From Actinomadura kijaniata NBRC 14229 (GTDB lineage: Bacteria > Actinomycetota > Actinomycetes > Streptosporangiales > Streptosporangiaceae): a DNA stretch of 64,000 nucleotides. The stretch lies in NCBI RefSeq assembly GCF_001552175.1, contig NZ_BCQR01000045.1:1-64000 (forward strand). The letters are read 5' to 3'. Of this stretch, positions 25,965-34,886 are shown piece by piece (the first letter of the stretch is position 1; each line of letters opens with the position of its first letter). A model generated the notes under the pieces. That model did no database searches. It saw only the letters and a list, made by a program, of their open reading frames with translations, and was not told the origin of the DNA. Position numbers and translations under genes: made by a program.

Positions 25965-26150
25965 CTCCTCCCCGGGGAGATCCGCCCCGGACTCGTCGAG
26001 GTGGCGACGGCGTGAGTCTCCTGGCTCTCGGGTCGTCGCTCGTCCCGGCCTTCCCACCCCCTGACGGGGGCGGTGGCGCGTTCGGGATCCGCTCGCCGAT
26101 CACAGTGGCGGGACCGCGCCGGATTTCCACCGGCTTCCTCGTTCCGCCGT
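25965..26150 (-). promoter_or_regulatory. cobalamin (adenosylcobalamin) riboswitch
   Basis: Read on the minus strand, the leader contains GGAAGCCGGTGGAAATCCGG, then CGCGGTCCCGCCACTGTGA, and later AGCCAGGAGACTCACG. These are the conserved blocks of the cobalamin class, including the B12-box GCCACTG. The 3' end forms CTCCCC/GGGGAG (25968-25979), whose second arm is part of the ribosome binding site of the binding-protein gene, so control of translation initiation by sequestration is likely. The 5' border near 26150 is approximate. Confidence 0.93.
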
Positions 26151-26158
26151 CGCCCGCT

Positions 26159-26965
26159 TCACGGCCGACACGAGCGTCGGCCGCGATCGATTCGTTCCCG
26201 CGACATCATCGCACCGACCGGGCGCGCGCACGCACCCGAACCCCGCCGACCCGCCCCCGGCGCGGCCGGCGTCACTCCCGGCGGTTCCAGAAGTGGGCGC
26301 GGCCGCGGGACAGGCCGTCGGCCAGGAAAAGCTGCGCCGCCCATGACCGTGACGGCCAGCGCCCCGGCCGGCCCGTCGGCGATCACGATCTCCTCGGCCG
26401 CGTAGAACAGGGTCACGTCCCCGTTGCGGACGTGCGCGAACTCGTGCAGCACCACCGCGTCGAACCGCGCGGCTCCCAGAACGTCCTCCCGGCCGCCCGC
26501 CCCGCGCCCGCCGACCACGTCCCACTCCCAGCGGAAGGAGGGGTCCGCCCCCCAGAACGCCGGCGCGCCGCCCGGCGACCCCGTGCGCAGTGTCTTCACC
26601 AGGCCCGCGTCCAGGCAGACCGTGTGCCGCCTCGCGCGCCGGAACGTCACCGCCCCCCGCGTGTCCGCCGACGCGTCCAGCACGACCTCGGGCATCCGCA
26701 GCAGCCCGGCCCGCCCGGCCCGGCCGACGGCCTCCCCCGCCGCGTGCCCGACGGCCCCCTCCACGACCATCCACACCATGGGCGTGACCAGCACGACGGC
26801 CTCGGTCACCCCGAACCCCACCGGCCTGCGCCGCGCGGTCCGCCGCCGGAGCGCCCGCCGCACCCCCGCGTCGTCGAGCCCGTACAGACCCCGCAGGAGC
26901 GGCTGCTCCTCCGGGGCCGCCTCGGCCACCACGTCCCCGACGACCTCCCGCACCGTCGCGCCCAT
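26159..26965 (-). CDS. M48-like zinc metallopeptidase, probably truncated or frameshifted
   Basis: A HEFAHVRNGD motif (about 174-183, HExxH zinc site) follows a hydrophobic segment (EAVVLVTPMVWMVVEGAVG, about 55-73), as in M48-type membrane peptidases. The usual family size is larger. After about residue 209 (GALAVTVMGG) the frame turns into an unlikely Pro/Arg-rich tail, while a different frame from about 26335 reads QLFLADGLSRGRAHFWNRRE and stops at 26272, a far more natural C-terminus. A one-base loss near 26327-26340 would explain this. The start is ATG 26965 with GGAAGG upstream (a GTG at 26977 is possible). Activity is doubtful as read. Confidence 0.6.
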   Translation of the reverse strand: MGATVREVVGDVVAEAAPEEQPLLRGLYGLDDAGVRRALRRRTARRRPVGFGVTEAVVLVTPMVWMVVEGAVGHAAGEAVGRAGRAGLLRMPEVVLDASADTRGAVTFRRARRHTVCLDAGLVKTLRTGSPGGAPAFWGADPSFRWEWDVVGGRGAGGREDVLGAARFDAVVLHEFAHVRNGDVTLFYAAEEIVIADGPAGALAVTVMGGAAFPGRRPVPRPRPLLEPPGVTPAAPGAGRRGSGACARPVGAMMSRERIDRGRRSCRP

Positions 26966-27024
26966 GAACCGCGTCACCTTCCGCAGTCATCGGCGCACGC
27001 GGGGCGCCGGAGGCCGCCGCGTCC

Positions 27025-28131
27025 TCACCGCACCCGGAAGCGCTCGGCGTCGGCCTCCCGGAACGTCAGCCCGTGCCCCACCGCGTCCCCGCGGGGCCGC
27101 ACCTCCCCGCCCTCCGGCTCCAGCACGCCGTCGAAGAACAGCGACTCGACCCGCACGTGGTCGTGGAACCACTCCAGGTGCCGCAGGTTCGGCGTCGCCG
27201 CGCCCACCACCGCGTGCAGGTGCGGCGCGCAGTGCCCCGACACCTCCAGCCCGCGGGCCGCCGCGACCGCCGCCACCCGCTGCCACTCGCTGATCCCGCC
27301 GCACCGCGACGCGTCCGCCTGGAGGCAGTCCACGACCTCGCACATCCGCTGGAAGTACGCCAGGTCGTACCCGTGCTCCCCGGCCGTCACGTCCGCGTCC
27401 ACCGCGTCCCGCACGACCCGCAGCCCCTCCAGGTCGTCCGACGACACCGGCTCCTCGAACCATCCGACGTCCAGGTCCCACGCCGCCCGCGCCACCCGGA
27501 CGGCCTGCTTGCGCGAGTAGGCGCCGTTCGCGTCCATGTACAGGGCGACCTCGTCCCCGGCGACCTCCCGCACCAGCCGCATGCGCTCCAGGTCCCGGTC
27601 GACGGCCGTCCCCCAGTCCTCCCCGACCCTGATCTTCACGCGGGGGATGCCGAGCGCGCCGACCCACTCCTCGACCTGCGCGACGAGCCGCTGGTCGTCA
27701 TCGGTCGTGAACCCGCCGCTGCCGTACACCGGGACGCTCTCGCGCACCCCGCCGAGCAGCCGGTGCAGCGGCACCTCCAGCAGCCGCGCCTTCAGGTCCC
27801 ACAGCGCCACGTCCACCGCCGAGATCGCGCACCCGGCGATGCCCTGCCGCGCGTCGTCGCGCATCGCGCGCACCATCGCCTGCCACGCGCCCGCCACGTC
27901 CAGCGCGGGCAGCCCGCGCACCACGTCCGCGAGCTTCGTGGCCACGACCGCCGCGCAGGCGGACCCCCCGTAGGCCCAGCCGAGGCCGACCGTCCCCTCG
28001 GCCTCGGCCCGCACGACCACCACGTCCGTGGCGTCCCACTCCAGCGTCCCGTCCCCCTCGGGCCGGTCGGTCGGCACGGTGTACGCCGCCGCCTGGACCG
28101 ACCGCACCAGCGGGTCACCGGCAGCGCTCAC
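27025..28131 (-). CDS. enolase-superfamily (mandelate racemase/muconate lactonizing) enzyme
   Basis: The product is 368 residues with an N-terminal capping domain and a C-terminal barrel. Family residues are visible: VKIRVG (Lys-x-Arg where Lys-x-Lys is usual), the metal ligands in YMDANGAY (Asp), WFEEPV (Glu) and TAGEHGYD (Glu), and a late His in SGHCAPHLHA. The pattern is like the D-gluconate/galactarate or RspA-type acid-sugar dehydratase branch. The GTG start overlaps the stop of the ThDP enzyme gene (GTGA), so both are made together. A sugar-acid or related substrate is inference. Confidence 0.92.
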   Translation of the reverse strand: MSAAGDPLVRSVQAAAYTVPTDRPEGDGTLEWDATDVVVVRAEAEGTVGLGWAYGGSACAAVVATKLADVVRGLPALDVAGAWQAMVRAMRDDARQGIAGCAISAVDVALWDLKARLLEVPLHRLLGGVRESVPVYGSGGFTTDDDQRLVAQVEEWVGALGIPRVKIRVGEDWGTAVDRDLERMRLVREVAGDEVALYMDANGAYSRKQAVRVARAAWDLDVGWFEEPVSSDDLEGLRVVRDAVDADVTAGEHGYDLAYFQRMCEVVDCLQADASRCGGISEWQRVAAVAAARGLEVSGHCAPHLHAVVGAATPNLRHLEWFHDHVRVESLFFDGVLEPEGGEVRPRGDAVGHGLTFREADAERFRVR

Positions 28132-29924
28132 TTCTTCCCCCGGTGCGGCAGGAACTCCTGGGCCTTGGCCCGGATGCCCTCCCGGAGCACGCCCCAGCGG
28201 TCCTCGTCACCCTTCAGCAACGCCTGCGCCGCGTCCTTCACCTGGTCGAACGTCGCATGCGGTGGGATCGGCGGGACGTCCGGATCGCAGTGCACGTCCA
28301 GCAGCACCGGCCGGTCGGCGGCCAGCGCCCGGTCCCAGGCGGGCCCCACCTGGTCCGGCTTGTCCACCACGATCCCCTCCAGTCCGATCGCCGAGGCGAA
28401 CGCCGCGTAGTCCATGTCCGGCAGCGTCTGCGACTGCGGGAACTTCGGCACCCCCTGCATCGCCCGCATCTCCCAGGTGACCTGGTTGAGGTCGTTGTTG
28501 TGCAGGACCGCCACCACGAACCGGGGGTCCTCCCACTCCTGCCAGTGGCGCCGGACGGTGAGCAGCTCGGCCAGCCCGTTCATCTGCATGGCCCCGTCGC
28601 CCTCGAACACGATCACCGGCCGGTCCGGCAGCCCGGCCTTCGCGCCGATCCCGTACGGGATGCCCGGCCCCATCGTCGCCAGCGTGCCCGACAGCGACCC
28701 CCGCGTGTCGGCGCGGAACCTGAGGTTGCGCGCGTACCAGTTCGCCGCCGACCCCGAGTCGGCCGTGACGATCGCCCGTTCGGGCAGCCGGTCCGACAGC
28801 TCGTGGAACAGCAGCATCGGGTTGACCGGGTCGGCGTCCACCAGGGCCTCCCGGCGCATGGTCTCCCACCACCGCCCGACGTTCGACTCGACGGTCTCCC
28901 GCCACTCCCGGTCGGTCTTGCGTTCCAGCAGCGGGATCAGCGCCCGCAGCGTCGCCGCCGCGTCCCCGACGAGGTTGACCTCGTAGGGGTACCGCATCCC
29001 GATCATCGTCGGGTCGATGTCGACCTGCACGCCCCGCGCCTGGTCGAGCTCCGGCAGGAACTGCGTGTACGGGAAGCTCGACCCGACCGTCAGCAGCGTG
29101 TCGCAGTCGCGCATCAGCTCATAGCTCGGCCGGGTGCCCAGCAGCCCGATCGACCCGGTCACCCACGGCAGGTCGTCGGGCAGCGCGTCCTTGCCGAGCA
29201 GCGCCTTGGCGACGCCCGCGCCCAGCAGGTCCGCGACCCGCTCCACCTCGGCCCGCGCGCCGCGCGCCCCGGTCCCCACCAGCATCGCGACGCGCCGCCC
29301 GGCGTTGAGGACCTCCGCCGCCCGCCGCACCGCCTCCCCGTCCGGCGCTATCCGCGGCCAGTCCACCCCCGGCCTCGACGAGGGCACCATCTTGAACGCG
29401 TGCCCGGGCGGGCTGTACTCCAGCTCCTGCACGTCCGCCGGGATGATCACGGCGGTGGGGGCCCGCCGCGCGACCGCGATCCGGATCGCGCGGTCCAGGA
29501 CGTTCGGCAGCTGCTCGGGAACGGTCACCATCTGCACGTATTCACTGGCGACGTCCTTGAACAGCGACAGCAGGTCCACCTCCTGCTGGTAGGAGCCGCC
29601 CATCGCGCTGCGGTCGGTCTGGCCCACGATCGCGACGACCGGGACGTGGTCGAGCTTGGCGTCGTAGAGGCCGTTCAGCAGGTGGATCGCCCCGGGCCCG
29701 GACGTCGCCGCGCACACGCCCACCCTCCCGGTGAACTTGGCGTACCCGACCGCCTCGAACGCGCTCATCTCCTCGTGCCGCGCCTGCACGAACCGCGGCC
29801 GGTCTCCGGCCCTGCCCCAGGCGGCGAGGAGACCGTTGATCCCGTCCCCCGGGTAGCCGAATACCGTCTCGACCCCCCATTCGCGCAACCGTTCCAGCAG
29901 GTGGTCGGCGACCGTGGCGCTCAT
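28128..29924 (-). CDS. thiamine-diphosphate-dependent enzyme, pyruvate oxidase/acetolactate synthase type
   Basis: The product is 598 residues with the three-domain layout of the family. The N-terminal domain has ETVFGYPGDGINGLLAAW and the catalytic Glu in VQARHEEMSAF. The central domain has LVGTGARGARAEVERVADLLGA. The C-terminal ThDP-binding domain has the GDGAMQMNG...HNNDLN motif. The TSGPGAIHLLNGLYDAK stretch fits the pyruvate oxidase (PoxB)-like group more than ALS. The start is ATG 29924 with AAGGGG upstream. It is coupled with the downstream enolase-superfamily gene, so it may instead act on a sugar-derived 2-oxo acid. FAD binding is possible. Confidence 0.92.
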   Translation of the reverse strand: MSATVADHLLERLREWGVETVFGYPGDGINGLLAAWGRAGDRPRFVQARHEEMSAFEAVGYAKFTGRVGVCAATSGPGAIHLLNGLYDAKLDHVPVVAIVGQTDRSAMGGSYQQEVDLLSLFKDVASEYVQMVTVPEQLPNVLDRAIRIAVARRAPTAVIIPADVQELEYSPPGHAFKMVPSSRPGVDWPRIAPDGEAVRRAAEVLNAGRRVAMLVGTGARGARAEVERVADLLGAGVAKALLGKDALPDDLPWVTGSIGLLGTRPSYELMRDCDTLLTVGSSFPYTQFLPELDQARGVQVDIDPTMIGMRYPYEVNLVGDAAATLRALIPLLERKTDREWRETVESNVGRWWETMRREALVDADPVNPMLLFHELSDRLPERAIVTADSGSAANWYARNLRFRADTRGSLSGTLATMGPGIPYGIGAKAGLPDRPVIVFEGDGAMQMNGLAELLTVRRHWQEWEDPRFVVAVLHNNDLNQVTWEMRAMQGVPKFPQSQTLPDMDYAAFASAIGLEGIVVDKPDQVGPAWDRALAADRPVLLDVHCDPDVPPIPPHATFDQVKDAAQALLKGDEDRWGVLREGIRAKAQEFLPHRGKK

Positions 29925-30084
29925 CGTCAACACCCCTTTCCGTGTTCGTCGCATGCGCGCTGCGTGTCCGGCGGTGCCCGTCCACCCCGCCTACCCACCA
30001 GCTCCGGGACCATTCAGCCCCGCGAACACCGAAAGAAGCCCGCGATCAGTGGCATGAACCGCGGACCGCCGCCGCCGGTGCGGA

Positions 30085-31095
30085 TCACCCTCCCCGTCGT
30101 CGCGCCCCCACCGCCCATCCGGCGGCCACCGCGAGACCGCCCGCCGTCAACGCCCACCGGTGCCGCGACGCCCACCACTGGACGCTGCGCGGATGCGCCT
30201 TCTCGTCGAACCGCCCGTGCGCCCCGAAGTCCGGGCCGCCCTCGCCGTCCACGGGCCGCCACAGGTTCACCGGCTGGTCGGGGTCGGCGGGCTCGTCGCC
30301 CTGCTGCGACCCGTAGCCGGTCCGGGCCAGGTACCGGTCCAGCAGCGCGGGCGCGAGCCGCTGCCCCACCAGCGTCGCCACCGTGCTCCCGCCGACCCAG
30401 TACTCCCGCCGGTGGGGGTGCTCGGCCGCGTACACCAGCGCCCCGGCCGCGACCTCCGGCTGGTAGATCGGCGACACCGGCCGCGCCCGCCGCGGCATGC
30501 GCGCCTTGCCCCACGTGAACTGCGGCGTGTTCACCGCGGGAAGCTGGACCATGGTCGTCCGGACGCCGCTCCCCCGGTGCAGCAGCTCGACCCGCACCGA
30601 CTCGTGGAACCCCTGGATCGCGTGCTTGGCCCCGCAGTAGGCCGACTGCAACGGGATCCCCCGCTTGGCCAGCGCCGACCCCGTCTGCACGATGACGCCC
30701 CGGTCCCGTTCCGCCATCAGCTCCAGCGCGACCCGCGTCCCGTGCACGAACCCGAGGTAGGTCACCTCGGTGACCCGCCGGAACTCCTCCGGCTCGATGT
30801 CCATGAACTCCCCGAACACCGTGCTGAACGCGGTGTTCACCCACACGTCGACGGGCCCGAGCTCCCGTTCGACCCGCGCCCCGGCCTCCCGCAGCGCCGC
30901 GAAGTCGGCCACGTCCACCGGCACCGCCAGCGCCCGGCCCCCGGCCGCCGCGACGTCCTCGGCGGCGGCCTTCAGCCCGGCCTCCCCGCGGGCCAGCAGC
31001 CCGACCCGGTACCCGCGCAGCGCGAACTCCCGCGCCGCGGCCCGCCCGACCCCGCCGCTGGCCCCGGTCACCACCACGACCCTGCCGTCCGCCAT
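30085..31095 (-). CDS. short-chain dehydrogenase/reductase (SDR) with C-terminal membrane helix
   Basis: The product is 336 residues. The NAD(P) motif is TGASGGVGR, the active site shows YCGAKHA (Tyr-x-x-x-Lys), and NTAFS replaces the usual NNAG. A C-terminal extension, LWRPVDGEGGPDFG..., ends in a hydrophobic helix (WALTAGGLAVAAGWAVGA), probably a membrane tail. The ATG at 31095 has GGAGGAGGG upstream. It lies between an enolase-family/ThDP pair and a quinone oxidoreductase. The substrate is not known. Confidence 0.92.
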   Translation of the reverse strand: MADGRVVVVTGASGGVGRAAAREFALRGYRVGLLARGEAGLKAAAEDVAAAGGRALAVPVDVADFAALREAGARVERELGPVDVWVNTAFSTVFGEFMDIEPEEFRRVTEVTYLGFVHGTRVALELMAERDRGVIVQTGSALAKRGIPLQSAYCGAKHAIQGFHESVRVELLHRGSGVRTTMVQLPAVNTPQFTWGKARMPRRARPVSPIYQPEVAAGALVYAAEHPHRREYWVGGSTVATLVGQRLAPALLDRYLARTGYGSQQGDEPADPDQPVNLWRPVDGEGGPDFGAHGRFDEKAHPRSVQWWASRHRWALTAGGLAVAAGWAVGARRRGG

Positions 31096-31166
31096 CACGG
31101 TCCCTCCTCCAGCGGTGCGGTGGTGGTGTTGCCGCTGACCGCCGGGGAAAACCTCCGGCCCGCGGG

Positions 31167-32108
31167 TCAGACCTCCAGCAGCGTCTTGCCCACCGTCGCC
31201 CGCGACTCGATGGCCGCGTGCGCGTCGGCGGCCCGCTCCAGGGGGAACCGCTGCCCGACCAGCGGCCGCACCCGGCCCCCCGCGGCGTCGGCGAGGACCC
31301 GTTCGGTCGCCTGCCGCATCAGCTCGGGCGTGGCCGCGGGCTGGACCAGCTCGACCCCGCGCTCCGCGGCCCGCTCCTCGGAGATCCCGGCCCACTCCCC
31401 GCTGGCCAGCCCGTAGCTGACCATCCGTCCGCCCGGCCGCAGCGTCCCGAACGCGGCCCGCCCGATCTCTCCGCCGACCCCGTCGAACACCACGTCCACG
31501 TCCCCGGCCTCGTCGGCCCACCCCGGCCGCCGGTAGTCCACGACGACGTCGGCCCCCAGCTCCCGGGCGACCCCGGCCTTGCGCTCCCCGCCGACGGCCG
31601 CGACCACGACGGCCCCGGCGTTCTTGGCGATCTGCACCAGCAGCGACCCGACACCCCCGGCCGCCGCCTCGACCAGGACGCGTTCACCCTCCTTGACCCC
31701 GAGACCGTCGAACAGCCACGTCGCGGTCCGCCCGTCCGCCAGCACCGCCACGGCCGTGTCGAGCGCCAGCCCCTCCGGCACCTCGAACAGCCCCGCGGCG
31801 TCCACCGCGACCCGCTCGGCGTACCCGCCGGACCCGCCGGTCCCGGTCACGACCCGCCGCCCGACCAGCCCCGGATCGACGCCCTCGCCCACCGCGGCGA
31901 CGACGCCCCCGACACCGTTCCCCGGGATCAACGGAGGCTCCCCCTTGAACGGCCCCGGCTTCCCGGACCGGAACTGCGTCTCCACGAACGTGATGTTCGC
32001 GAACGCCACGTCCACCAGCACCTGCCCGGGCCCGGCCTCGGGCTCCGGCGTCTCCCTGGCGACCAGCACCTCGGGCCCGCCGAACTTCGTCAACCACACC
32101 GCACGCAT
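31167..32108 (-). CDS. zinc-independent quinone oxidoreductase (MDR superfamily)
   Basis: The product is 313 residues. The medium-chain reductase fold shows FGGPEVLVARETPEPE, an NGVGGVVAAVGEGV strand, and the NADPH-binding AAAGGVGSLLVQIAK motif. The structural and catalytic zinc Cys residues of alcohol dehydrogenases are absent, consistent with the QOR/zeta-crystallin branch. It probably reduces quinones or enones with NADPH. It stands apart from the SDR by 71 bases and may be in the same transcript. Confidence 0.92.
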   Translation of the reverse strand: MRAVWLTKFGGPEVLVARETPEPEAGPGQVLVDVAFANITFVETQFRSGKPGPFKGEPPLIPGNGVGGVVAAVGEGVDPGLVGRRVVTGTGGSGGYAERVAVDAAGLFEVPEGLALDTAVAVLADGRTATWLFDGLGVKEGERVLVEAAAGGVGSLLVQIAKNAGAVVVAAVGGERKAGVARELGADVVVDYRRPGWADEAGDVDVVFDGVGGEIGRAAFGTLRPGGRMVSYGLASGEWAGISEERAAERGVELVQPAATPELMRQATERVLADAAGGRVRPLVGQRFPLERAADAHAAIESRATVGKTLLEV

Positions 32109-32208
32109 GCCACGCCCTCTTCCTCATTGATCGACAACACGACCAGCATGCAACCTCAACCATTCTTGAGGTCAACCGCGCCCCCGGCGGCCGCTAACGT
32201 GATCGCCC

Positions 32209-32541
32209 ATGACCGTCGCGCGTTCCCTGCTGCTGTTCGCCCTGGCCGCGCTCGCCGAGATCGGCGGAGCCTGGCTGGTCTGGCAGGGCGTCCGCGAGCA
32301 CCGGGGCGCCGGATGGATCGGCGCCGGGATCATCGCCCTCGGCCTCTACGGCTTCGTCGCCACCCTCCAGCCCGACGCGCACTTCGGCCGCATCCTGGCC
32401 GCCTACGGCGGGGTGTTCGTGGCGGGCTCCCTGGCGTGGGGCATGGCGCTGGACGGCTACCGCCCCGACCGCTGGGACCTCGTCGGCACGGCGTTCTGCC
32501 TCGTCGGAGTCGCGGTCATCATGTACGCCCCACGCTCATAA
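32209..32541 (+). CDS. UPF0060 (YnfA) family membrane protein
   Basis: The product is 110 residues with four membrane helices. The signature [45 protein letters not shown] and GYRPDRWD matches the UPF0060/YnfA family. Family members resemble small multidrug-resistance pumps; the true role is not settled. The ATG at 32209 is in a short A/T-rich divergent region with the quinone oxidoreductase gene. Confidence 0.95.
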   Translation: MTVARSLLLFALAALAEIGGAWLVWQGVREHRGAGWIGAGIIALGLYGFVATLQPDAHFGRILAAYGGVFVAGSLAWGMALDGYRPDRWDLVGTAFCLVGVAVIMYAPRS

Positions 32542-32728
32542 CGCCAGCAACCAGCAACGACACCGCACCTGCCCGCGTTCCGTCCCCAGCCCCGGCAAAC
32601 CGCCGACACCGCCCGTCCCCCGCCAGACGGAACCTTTCCGCAACGAATCTCTTTTCCCGCATCATCCACCTCTGTAAGCTTTCGCGCGTACTCCGCCACG
32701 CTGTCGGCCGAACGAGTCAGGGATGGCA

Positions 32729-33364
32729 ATGCGCGCCCGGTCGGTACACCCCCCACACCCCGCGCCCCGCCCTGCCACGACGAGGACACTCCGCGCGACG
32801 GCCTGCCTCCTGACCGGCACCCTCCTGGCGACGACGACCGCCTGCGGCGGGACCGACGCGAACTCGGGCACGTTCCGCCCCCGCGACGCCGCCGACAACG
32901 GAGCCCCCGCCACCCCGGCCGGCACCGCCGACCCGGCCACCGACCCGTCACACCCGTCCGCACTGCCCACGCCCCAGGTCGACCAGGCCGTTCTGACGCG
33001 GTACCGCGAGTACCAGCAGGTCTACAAACGCGTCTACGAACGCAACGACCCCACCGAACTGTCCACGGTGGCGACGGACCCGCTCCTGACCCACGTCACC
33101 AAGGACGTCGAACGCATGAAGGCCCAGAACCAGATCTGGCGCTTCACGAACATCTCGAACGCCAAGGTCTACGCCCGAGCCAAGGACGGCCTGACGGTCT
33201 ACGTAGTCGACTGCATGCGCACCCTGGCCGCGTACCGCTTCAACGCCAGGACCGGCCAGCGCGTGGAGGGCGGCCCCGGCGAGGCTCACCTCCACCGAAC
33301 GGCCGTCCGCTACGACAACGGCACCTGGAAAGTCTCCGACACCATCCGGGACAAGAAATGCTGA
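32729..33364 (+). CDS. putative lipoprotein, first gene of a kinase operon
   Basis: The product is 211 residues. The ATG at 32729 has AGGG at a suitable distance; an ATG two codons earlier (32723) is the alternative. The signal ends in a lipobox, TTTAC (about 33-37). The folded domain (YREYQQVYKRVYERNDPTEL, YVVDCMRTL, then NGTWKVSDTIRDKKC) is an NTF2-like arrangement and is paralogous to the lipoprotein at 11863. Its stop overlaps the next start by seven bases. Outside-surface location is inferred. Confidence 0.85.
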   Translation: MRARSVHPPHPAPRPATTRTLRATACLLTGTLLATTTACGGTDANSGTFRPRDAADNGAPATPAGTADPATDPSHPSALPTPQVDQAVLTRYREYQQVYKRVYERNDPTELSTVATDPLLTHVTKDVERMKAQNQIWRFTNISNAKVYARAKDGLTVYVVDCMRTLAAYRFNARTGQRVEGGPGEAHLHRTAVRYDNGTWKVSDTIRDKKC

Positions 33365-34140
33365 CCCCCACCGCGTCGCACACCCCCACAACAACCTCCC
33401 GAACCCCAGCACGACGCCACCTCACCCGAACCGCCCTGCCGGTGACCATGGGCCTGGTGGCAGCTCTTCTCACCGCCATCCCCGCCGACGCCGCTCCCTG
33501 CCGCAAACTCCCCGGCGGAAAATTCGATTGCAGCGTCGGGAGTGGTGGCGGTTCCGGCGGTGGAAGTGGCAGCGGAAACGGAAACAACGGCGGAGGAGGG
33601 GGCGAGATCCCGACCCTCCCAACGGACGATCAAGGCCTGGGCCTCGGCGGAGGTGACGGTGCCCAACCGCCCCCCGAGCCGGACACCGGCATGCTGGCCG
33701 AGTGGGCCCGCACATTGACCGCCCTTCCCAGGCCGGTCGTGCACACGTCCCCCGACAAGAAGACCTATGTCCGGATGAGAACGGGGCTCTGGGTCGACAA
33801 TTTCGTCACGGTGCATTCCGAACCGGTCAGAGCAGGCACCCAGGTCGTGCAGGCCACGGCGACCCCGAAGTCAGTCGAGTGGCAACTCGGCGAAACGTCA
33901 CTCAAGTGCGACGACGGAGGCAGCAAGGACGGCAGGTCGTGCGGCTACACGTACAAGCGCTCTTCCGCCGGTCAGCCCGGTGGCGCCTATCAGATCACCG
34001 CGAAGATCATATGGGAAGTCACTTGGACCTGCGACGGCGCCGGATGCGAATCCTCCACGGGCACGCTCGAAGACCTGTCGATGGACTCGGCGGCGACCCC
34101 GCTCGTCGTGAGCGAAATTCAGGCCAATACTCGGCAATGA
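33358..34140 (+). CDS. Gly-rich secreted protein, second gene of the kinase operon
   Basis: The product is 260 residues. A signal peptide (cleavage near DAAP, about 48) is followed by a GSGGGSGGGSGSGNGN-type linker and a beta domain. The domain landmarks LWVDN, KSVEWQLGETSLKCDD, EVTWTCDGAGC and VVSEIQANT recur in the secreted protein at 12465. Cys pairs suggest disulfides. The start overlaps the previous gene and the stop overlaps the next ATG (ATGA). It may be an extracellular partner for the kinase sensor; this is inference. Confidence 0.87.
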   Translation: MLTPTASHTPTTTSRTPARRHLTRTALPVTMGLVAALLTAIPADAAPCRKLPGGKFDCSVGSGGGSGGGSGSGNGNNGGGGGEIPTLPTDDQGLGLGGGDGAQPPPEPDTGMLAEWARTLTALPRPVVHTSPDKKTYVRMRTGLWVDNFVTVHSEPVRAGTQVVQATATPKSVEWQLGETSLKCDDGGSKDGRSCGYTYKRSSAGQPGGAYQITAKIIWEVTWTCDGAGCESSTGTLEDLSMDSAATPLVVSEIQANTRQ

Positions 34141-34886
34141 CCTCCTTCGCCAGCGGGCCGACGGGCCGGAAGCTGACTCTCGCGCTGCTCACCTCCGCCC
34201 TGGCTCTCACCGGATGCAGCGGCAAGGACGAGAAGAAGCCGTCCCGGCCTCAAGCCACCTCCGCCGTACCCACGCCCGCTCCACAGCCGAGCTACTCGAC
34301 AGAACAGGTGGAGCAGCGCTTGCTCTCACCGAAGGAGATCGGCCCGAACGTCCGCGAGATTCGGGCCGTGGCTGATGTGACCAAAGACGGCCGGGCCCCC
34401 ATGTGCTCCCTGTCAGGAGCGAAGCTTCCTGGATCGCCAAAGACGGTCACTCGCCAGTTCAACAACGCGACAAGAGGAAAAGGCGAGATCGCTTACGTCC
34501 AAACGATTGCCCTCTACGGGAGCCCAGACGAAGCGAAGAAGGCCTACGTAGCTCTACAGGACAAGGCCGAATCCTGCCCGGCCAAGCGGAATGTCGCCGC
34601 CAAGAGGATACGGGAGAACTTCACTCTCTTCTCCCACAAAGACACCTGGAAGTTCGATACCGGCAACGTCGGGAACTGGGTGCACGGCAGAGGAACCGAA
34701 AGACAGCAGTACCCGTCGGCCACAAGCAAGTACAACATCCTTCACTTGATGTACGACTATGCTTCGTACGGCAATCTGCTCGTATCTTCGATCTACTATG
34801 AGCGAACAGAGCCCAAGGAATCCGGCGATCCCACCAGCAGACGCGCGACCGAAGTACTGAAGAAGCAGCTTCAGAAGCTCGGATGA
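34137..34886 (+). CDS. lipoprotein with PknH-sensor-like domain
   Basis: The product is 249 residues. The lipobox is ALTGC (about 23-27), followed by a Pro-rich linker and a domain starting VEQRLLSPKEIGPNVREI. The LLSPxEIG entry, a central YGSPDEAKKAYV segment and a single Cys pair (MCSLSGA..., SCPAKRN) resemble PknH-type extracellular sensor domains and related lipoproteins. The similarity is weak. The gene is third in a coupled operon ending in a Ser/Thr kinase, which fits a sensing role. Codon use is A/T-richer than in the flanking region. Confidence 0.8.
   Translation: MTSFASGPTGRKLTLALLTSALALTGCSGKDEKKPSRPQATSAVPTPAPQPSYSTEQVEQRLLSPKEIGPNVREIRAVADVTKDGRAPMCSLSGAKLPGSPKTVTRQFNNATRGKGEIAYVQTIALYGSPDEAKKAYVALQDKAESCPAKRNVAAKRIRENFTLFSHKDTWKFDTGNVGNWVHGRGTERQQYPSATSKYNILHLMYDYASYGNLLVSSIYYERTEPKESGDPTSRRATEVLKKQLQKLG

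Noticed and set aside
34544..34745. Minus-strand frames inside the lipoprotein gene that look less G+C-biased
   Set aside because: They are short, lack a start signal and lie fully within the coupled operon's third gene.
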